Below are positions 57,730 through 64,000 of a stretch of DNA of 64,000 bases, in pieces; the first letter of the stretch is position 1; every line of letters starts with the position of its first letter. The position numbers and the translations under genes are program-made. Below the pieces are notes generated by a model. The model ran no database searches and was not told the DNA's origin. It saw only the letters and a list, made by a program, of their open reading frames with translations. This stretch comes from Metabacillus malikii (GTDB lineage: Bacteria; Bacillota; Bacilli; Bacillales; Bacillaceae): NCBI RefSeq assembly GCF_030813355.1, contig NZ_JAUSUD010000025.1, positions 1-64,000 on the forward strand. Reading direction: 5' to 3'.

Positions 57730-58588
57730 TTACTTATCCTTACTTCATAAAATACACATTCATCCATTACTGTGGGTTATGATTGGAATTAGTGTCATCA
57801 CTGCTAATTTCAAGCCTCTATGTATGTTAATGGTTATCGTCTTTATCCATGAAATGGGCCATGCAATAAGTGCTCATTTTTTTTCTTGGAGAATCAAATC
57901 GATTATGCTACTTCCTTTTGGTGGTGTTGCGGAAGTAGATGAGCATGGAAACCGTTCCTTGAAAGAGGAATTAATTGTCGTATTATCCGGCCCTATACAG
58001 CATTTATGGCTGCAAGGTGCCGCATCTCTGCTTCTGCAATTATCATTGTTTAGTGAAGCTGATTATACAACGTTTACATTTTATAATATTACAATTCTAC
58101 TTTTTAACTTGCTACCAATCTGGCCTTTAGATGGAGGGAAGCTGCTTTTTATCTTATTCTCACTTTTTTGGCCCTATAAAAAAGCACATACACATATGCT
58201 TATTTCCTCTTGCTTCGTCTTAATCATTTATATAACCATAACACTAATCTTTTCACCAACACATATTAATATGTGGATGATAACAACGTTTCTTCTTTAT
58301 AATCTCTATCATGAATATAAAAATCGCATGTATGGCTGGATTCGTTTTTTGATGGAGCGATACTATGGTAAACAAGATGCTTTCTATCAATTAAAGCCTA
58401 TCACTGTTGAAGAAACAGATTTAATCTACCATGTTCTATTACAATTCCAAAGAGGGTGTAAACATCTAATCATTGTTGAAAAAGACGGTAAAAAATTAGC
58501 TGAGATGGATGAAAATGAACTACTGCATGCTTATTTTGCAAATAAATTAACAGATTCTAAAGTTGGGGACATTTATTATGGCTATTAA
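57722..58588 (+). CDS. spoIVFB: Stage IV sporulation protein FB, intramembrane metalloprotease
   Basis: A site-2 protease family enzyme that cleaves pro-sigma-K in the mother cell. The 288-residue protein has six hydrophobic segments, the zinc motif FIHEMGHAISAHFF near residue 43, the third ligand region LLPIWPLDGGKLLF near residue 137, and a C-terminal domain of about 80 residues that resembles a CBS domain. The start is TTG inside the end of spoIVFA. The coupled pair is the same as in B. subtilis. Confidence 0.95.
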   Translation: MSNYLSLLHKIHIHPLLWVMIGISVITANFKPLCMLMVIVFIHEMGHAISAHFFSWRIKSIMLLPFGGVAEVDEHGNRSLKEELIVVLSGPIQHLWLQGAASLLLQLSLFSEADYTTFTFYNITILLFNLLPIWPLDGGKLLFILFSLFWPYKKAHTHMLISSCFVLIIYITITLIFSPTHINMWMITTFLLYNLYHEYKNRMYGWIRFLMERYYGKQDAFYQLKPITVEETDLIYHVLLQFQRGCKHLIIVEKDGKKLAEMDENELLHAYFANKLTDSKVGDIYYGY

Positions 58589-58663
58589 GGTTTTACTCCA
58601 CAATGCTAGTTTTGTTATAGTATTTATAGAATTGTGGTTCACGTAGAAAGAAGGAGTTATTTG

Positions 58664-60121
58664 GTGCGTAAGTTTATAATTAATGAAAAAACGACAGAAG
58701 TAAGATGTGCACTTATTGAGAATGAGCAACTAAAAGAAATCCATCAAACATACTCGGTACAAGAAGAAATAGTTGGAAATATATACTTGGGAAGAGTAAC
58801 GAAAGTTCTTCCTGGAATGCAAGCTGCCTTTGTCGATATCGGTGTTGGTCAAAATGGATATTTACATCGTAATGATGTGATGAATTTTCAGGTGCAAAGA
58901 AAGGTAACGCCTGAGAAATCATCTATTTCGAATTATGTTCATGAAGGTGAACAAGTTCTTGTGCAAGTTGTAAAAGAAGGAAATGAACAGAAAGGCCCTA
59001 AGTTAACTACTAATATCGAATTTAGTGGAAACTTATTGGTTTTTATGCCATTTGGTAATTATATAGCAGTTTCAAAAAAAATCGATGATGAGAATGAACG
59101 TACACGGTTATACCATATTGGTAATGAACTTCGCGGGGAACAAGAAGGCTTTTTATTTCGAACTGCCAGTAACAATCATGCAAAAGAAATCTTAAAGGCT
59201 GAATATGATAGGCTAAAAGGTCAATTTGAAAGGATTAAAAGAATGACTAGCAAAAGACCTGTATGTCTACATGAAGCATCAAATTTTATTGAACGGATTC
59301 TTAATGAACATGTCATTACAAATGAAGACCAAATTATTTGTGACAATTTTGACAGGGTGCAAAAGTTAAAGGAACAGTACCCTCAAGAAGTGCTTAGCTA
59401 TTATGATCAGAAAGAAGGAATTTTTTCTCGTTATAAAGTTGAAGCAGAGATTGAAAAATTATTTAAGCAAATTGTATGGTTGAAAAATGGGGCATATATC
59501 GTCATTGAACAAACAGAAGCTATGACAATTATTGACGTTAACACAGGAAAATTTTCCGGGAAATTATCGATGCGTGACACCGTTATAGAAACAAATCGAC
59601 ATGCTGCAATAGAAATTGCAAAGCAAATTCGTCTTCGTAATCTGAGTGGGATAATTCTCGTTGATTTCATTGATATGAAACACAAAGAAGATCGCGATAA
59701 GATACTTCAAACGATTAAACATAGTATGAGGGAAGATCGAGTCCAACATAAAGTTATCGGTTTTACAGAATTAAATATATTGCAGATGACGAGGAAAAAG
59801 GTAAGAGAGCCAATAACAATGAGTATGACAAGTGTATGTCCTACATGTACTGGTACAGGTAGAATCATTTCAGCTGAAACTGTTGCATTTAAGCTAGAAA
59901 GAGAATTGTGGGAATATCAATATATGGATAATGAGGCAATTTGGATTGAAGCAACTGCGGATGTCATTGAGTTATTAACAGGCACGAATAATGACCACCT
60001 CCATAGACTAGAGAGTAGTTTGAAATATAAATTAATCATTTCTAGCTGTGAAGGGCAAGTCTCTTCATATCAAATTAAACATATTGGAAGCTTAGAGGAG
60101 ATTAAAGCAAGACTAGCTTAA
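58664..60121 (+). CDS. rng: Ribonuclease E/G family protein
   Basis: An endoribonuclease of the RNase E/G family, acting on single-stranded RNA in rRNA processing and mRNA decay. The 485-residue protein has an S1 domain (IYLGRVTKVLPGMQAAFVDIG, about residues 37-120), the RNase H-like part, and the DNase I-like catalytic part with the metal-binding aspartates (AMTIIDVNTGKFSGK and ILVDFIDMKHKEDRD). The zinc-link CPTCTGTGR is near residue 400. The frame opens upstream, but GTG at 58664 follows AGAAGGAG and gives a standard start. B. subtilis lacks this gene in this gap; several other bacilli have it here. Confidence 0.92.
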   Translation: MRKFIINEKTTEVRCALIENEQLKEIHQTYSVQEEIVGNIYLGRVTKVLPGMQAAFVDIGVGQNGYLHRNDVMNFQVQRKVTPEKSSISNYVHEGEQVLVQVVKEGNEQKGPKLTTNIEFSGNLLVFMPFGNYIAVSKKIDDENERTRLYHIGNELRGEQEGFLFRTASNNHAKEILKAEYDRLKGQFERIKRMTSKRPVCLHEASNFIERILNEHVITNEDQIICDNFDRVQKLKEQYPQEVLSYYDQKEGIFSRYKVEAEIEKLFKQIVWLKNGAYIVIEQTEAMTIIDVNTGKFSGKLSMRDTVIETNRHAAIEIAKQIRLRNLSGIILVDFIDMKHKEDRDKILQTIKHSMREDRVQHKVIGFTELNILQMTRKKVREPITMSMTSVCPTCTGTGRIISAETVAFKLERELWEYQYMDNEAIWIEATADVIELLTGTNNDHLHRLESSLKYKLIISSCEGQVSSYQIKHIGSLEEIKARLA

Positions 60122-60146
60122 AAATTAGGTGTATAACTAAAAACTA

Positions 60147-60175
60147 TTGCATAATTCATTTGTTTTTGATATTAT
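60147..60175 (+). promoter_or_regulatory. Sigma-A promoter of rplU
   Basis: TTGCAT and TATTAT are 17 bases apart. It lies 118 bases upstream of rplU and just before the L21 leader. Confidence 0.75.
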
Positions 60176-60186
60176 GTTTAATGTTA

Positions 60187-60290
60187 TGACTGTAGCGCAC
60201 CCGTGCTACAACCGCTCAAAATCAGGTTATAAAGCAATGAGTAAATCATTCACCTTGTTTTGGCGAGTCTGAGTTTATAGGAGGTGCAAG
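60187..60290 (+). ncRNA. L21 leader (ribosomal protein autoregulatory element)
   Basis: The transcribed leader of rplU holds the hairpin GTAGCGCACCCGTGCTAC and further conserved-looking segments (CGCTCAAAATCAGG, TTTTGGCGAGTC) before the AGGAGGTG of rplU. The position and length fit the L21 leader family of low-GC Gram-positives, in which L21 is thought to repress its own operon. I assign it by context and partial sequence recall. Confidence 0.65.
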
Positions 60291-60292
60291 GA

Positions 60293-60601
60293 ATGTACGC
60301 AATTATCGAAACTGGTGGAAAACAAATTAAAGTTGAAGAAGGCCAAGTGATTTATGTTGAAAAGCTTGGTACTGAACAAGGTGAGACTGTTACGTTTGAC
60401 AAAGTTTTATTTGTAGGTGGAGAAAACGTTAAAGTTGGTAGCCCAACTGTTGACGGAGCGACTGTAACTGGTAAAGTTGAAAAGCATGGTCGTCAAAAGA
60501 AAATCACTGTCTTCAAATATAAAGCTAAGAAAAACTACCGTAAAAAACAAGGTCACCGTCAGCCATACACAAAAGTTGTCATCGACAAAATTAACGCGTA
60601 A
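60293..60601 (+). CDS. rplU: 50S ribosomal protein L21
   Basis: A 102-residue ribosomal protein with the usual start [17 protein letters not shown] and the basic C-terminal signature [17 protein letters not shown]. An in-frame start nine bases upstream overlaps the binding site, so the ATG at 60293 after GGAGGTG is right. It is first in the L21-Prp-L27 operon. Confidence 0.98.
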   Translation: MYAIIETGGKQIKVEEGQVIYVEKLGTEQGETVTFDKVLFVGGENVKVGSPTVDGATVTGKVEKHGRQKKITVFKYKAKKNYRKKQGHRQPYTKVVIDKINA

Positions 60602-60612
60602 GGCGAATTGAT

Positions 60613-61255
<643 letters not shown>

Positions 61256-61270
61256 GTTCATTACTAAGGA

Positions 61271-61304
61271 AAAACTCTAGCCTTGTATAGGCTAGAGTTT
61301 TTTG
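61271..61304 (+). terminator. Terminator after rpmA
   Basis: ACTCTAGCC pairs with GGCTAGAGT around a seven-base loop, followed by TTTTTG. Confidence 0.9.
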
Positions 61305-61305
61305 T

Positions 61306-61346
61306 AGTTTTGGAGTCAACATTTAGTAAGTGTTGACTCCAAAACT
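61306..61346. repeat. Perfect 16-bp inverted repeat downstream of the rpmA terminator
   Basis: AGTTTTGGAGTCAACA and TGTTGACTCCAAAACT are perfect inverted copies with a nine-base loop. It begins two bases after the terminator and is not followed by a T-run. Function unknown. Confidence 0.85.
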
Positions 61347-61423
61347 ATACATCATCATAAGTTGTACAGCTTAAAGTGAGACTTCAACAAGAGGGACTTT
61401 CATCGTTTCCTTGAATAATTCTA

Positions 61424-61450
61424 TTGTTATCGGACAATGTTTGTTATAAT
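61424..61450 (+). promoter_or_regulatory. Possible sigma-A promoter of spo0B-obg
   Basis: TATAAT at 61445-61450 with TTGTTA (15-base spacing) or TATTGT (17-base spacing) upstream, about 50 bases before spo0B. Confidence 0.5.
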
Positions 61451-61501
61451 TTTTAGTACAGCCTCATACTACTTCGAATATTAAAAAACAGGGGACATAG
61501 T

Positions 61502-62053
61502 ATGAAAAATAAACAAGAAGAATGGAATATTGTTGATTTATTAAGTCATTCAAGACATGATTGGATGAATAAGCTTCAATTAATAAAAGGGAATTTATCC
61601 TTACAAAAATATGATCGTGTAGATGCCATTATTGAAGAGCTCATCATAGAAGCAAAGCAAGAATCAAAACTATGTAATTTAAAAGTGCCAACCTTTGCGA
61701 GTAGCCTTCTTACATTTAATTGGGACCCCCATCATTTTCAATTGGAATATGAAATAGTAGGTGAAATCGTATTATTAGAAGCGTTTGATGAAGCAATCTC
61801 AAGTTGGAGTAGCAGTTTTTTTAGTCTATTAGACAAGCTTGTCGATAAATGCCATGATAACCATTTAACGATTACGATAAATATCGATTCTGATATAGAC
61901 AGAATTCGTTTCTTTTTTGATTTTAATGGCATAATAAAAGAAACAGACCCTTTAATAAACTGGCTTCATACAAATCATGTACCACAAGTAAATGTGAAGG
62001 AATTTCAAGTGAATACATACGAAGCAGCAATCGTGGTTTCATTAGGTAATTAG
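61502..62053 (+). CDS. spo0B: Sporulation initiation phosphotransferase Spo0B
   Basis: Passes phosphate from Spo0F to Spo0A in the sporulation phosphorelay. The 183-residue protein has the phosphorylated histidine in LLSHSRHDWMNKLQLIKGNL (histidine in SRHDW, near residue 19), forming a histidine-kinase-like four-helix bundle, then a degenerate ATPase-like C-terminal domain without nucleotide motifs. Low similarity is usual for this protein; motif and position before obg fix the call. Confidence 0.93.
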   Translation: MKNKQEEWNIVDLLSHSRHDWMNKLQLIKGNLSLQKYDRVDAIIEELIIEAKQESKLCNLKVPTFASSLLTFNWDPHHFQLEYEIVGEIVLLEAFDEAISSWSSSFFSLLDKLVDKCHDNHLTITINIDSDIDRIRFFFDFNGIIKETDPLINWLHTNHVPQVNVKEFQVNTYEAAIVVSLGN

Positions 62054-63352
<1,299 letters not shown>

Positions 63353-63376
63353 ATATCGTTCAATTTGAGGCACTAG

Positions 63377-63401
63377 AGAGCTTACTAAAGCTCTTTTTTT
63401 G
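63377..63401 (+). terminator. Terminator after obg
   Basis: AGAGCTT pairs with AAGCTCT around four bases, followed by TTTTTTG. Confidence 0.85.
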
Positions 63402-63732
63402 TATGAATGTACATATTTTTAGCAATTTCCTTATCTGGTAATGTTAACACGAGAGAGGGATGTGGGTAGGAGACTTTATAGTTGGGCAATTATTTCAATC
63501 TACTCACTGTAGAAAAATGTCATTTATTATGTACGTACCTCACTAACTTTTGAAACCTAAAAACGACCAACAAAGTGCAAAGGTTCAGAAGTTGTATATG
63601 CCATTACACGTAAGGGTTCACGGACTATAAAAGTCAATAATGAAAACAACTTAGAAAATTTAAGAAAATTGAAGATATTTAAAGAATATTATGATAAATT
63701 AACTACATTAGCTAAATGAGGGGAGGGAGTTT
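63402..63732 (+). other. Gap between obg and pheB
   Basis: About 330 bases. The second half (63561-63719) has an open frame of about 50 codons without a start codon; I do not count it as a gene. No confident promoter or RNA element is seen. Confidence 0.4.
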
Positions 63733-64000
63733 ATGAAGGACGATAAATTTTTTCTAGTGCGTGAAGATATCTTGCCTGAAGCGATGAAAAAAACATTAGA
63801 AGTAAAAAAATTGATTGAACGGGGAAAGGTTGACTCAGTAGCAGAAGCGGTCCAACGTGTTGATATGAGTAGAAGTGCGTACTATAAATATCGTGATGCA
63901 GTTTTTCCTTTTCATACAATGGTAAAGGAGAAATTAATTACACTTTTTTTTCATTTAGAAGATCGTAGTGGGACACTTTCGGAATTATTATCTGTCGTTG
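63733..64000 (+). CDS. pheB: PheB-like ACT-domain protein, 3' end outside the window
   Basis: A gene that runs off the window after 89 codons. The start [20 protein letters not shown] is followed by a helix-turn-helix-like segment ([21 protein letters not shown]) and the beginning of an ACT domain ([21 protein letters not shown]), the architecture of B. subtilis PheB/YszB, which lies between obg and pheA. The ACT domain suggests amino-acid sensing; a link to phenylalanine synthesis is by position. The ATG follows GAGGGGAGGGAG. Confidence 0.88.
   Translation, partial: MKDDKFFLVREDILPEAMKKTLEVKKLIERGKVDSVAEAVQRVDMSRSAYYKYRDAVFPFHTMVKEKLITLFFHLEDRSGTLSELLSVV

Noticed and set aside
63561-63719. 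Open frame of about 52 codons before pheB
   Set aside because: No start codon in frame and no recognised similarity; could be a gene remnant but the sequence alone does not show it.

Overview
The window is a chromosomal segment of a low-GC, endospore-forming member of the Bacillaceae. The gene order is nearly that of Bacillus subtilis from ilvB to pheB: ilvBHC-leuBCD-ysoA-tig-clpX-lonB-lonA-ysxC-hemAXCDBL-spoVID-ysxE-valS-folC-(comC)-spoIIB-maf-radC-mreBCD-minCD-spoIVFAB-rplU-ysxB-rpmA-spo0B-obg-pheB. Sporulation genes (spoVID, ysxE, lonB, spoIIB, spoIVFA/B, spo0B), T-box leaders and AGGAGG-type ribosome binding sites support this. Acid-rich extracytoplasmic domains would suit an alkaliphile or halotolerant species, but that is inference. 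I see no rRNA, tRNA or CRISPR array.

Layout. 1-1.5 kb: 3' part of a group II intron with its reverse transcriptase. 1.5-9.5 kb: branched-chain amino acid operon with a sigma-A promoter and a T-box leader with a leucine (CUC) specifier; leuA is absent between ilvC and leuB, and MITE-like repeats sit in several intergenic gaps. 9.6-19.1 kb: protein quality control (ysoA, tig, clpX, lonB, lonA) and ysxC. 20-26.6 kb: the haem operon hemAXCDBL. 27-34 kb: spore coat genes, valS with a valine (GUC) T-box, and folC. 34.3-46.1 kb: a type IV pilus locus, with three minor-pilin-like genes on the minus strand and ten plus-strand genes (two envelope proteins, pilB, pilT, pilC, pilin, prepilin peptidase, pilM, pilN, pilO), where B. 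subtilis has only comC. 46.2-52.3 kb: spoIIB, maf and a radC gene cut into three exons by two group II introns. 52.5-64 kb: mreBCD, minCD, spoIVFAB, an RNase E/G gene, the L21/Prp/L27 ribosomal cluster with an L21 leader, spo0B, obg and the start of pheB.

Most striking observations. (1) clpX is full length except for one in-frame TAA exactly at the Walker B glutamate codon. (2) radC carries two related group II introns 63 nt apart: one encodes an RT/maturase/HNH protein, the other has no ORF, and the second splits the JAMM metal-binding motif. Exact removal of both restores a 229-residue RadC. (3) A compact monoderm type IV pilus locus carries divergent minor pilins and two poorly characterised envelope proteins. 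(4) leuA is lost, with repeat debris at its expected position. Everything is from reading the sequence by eye; no searches were run.
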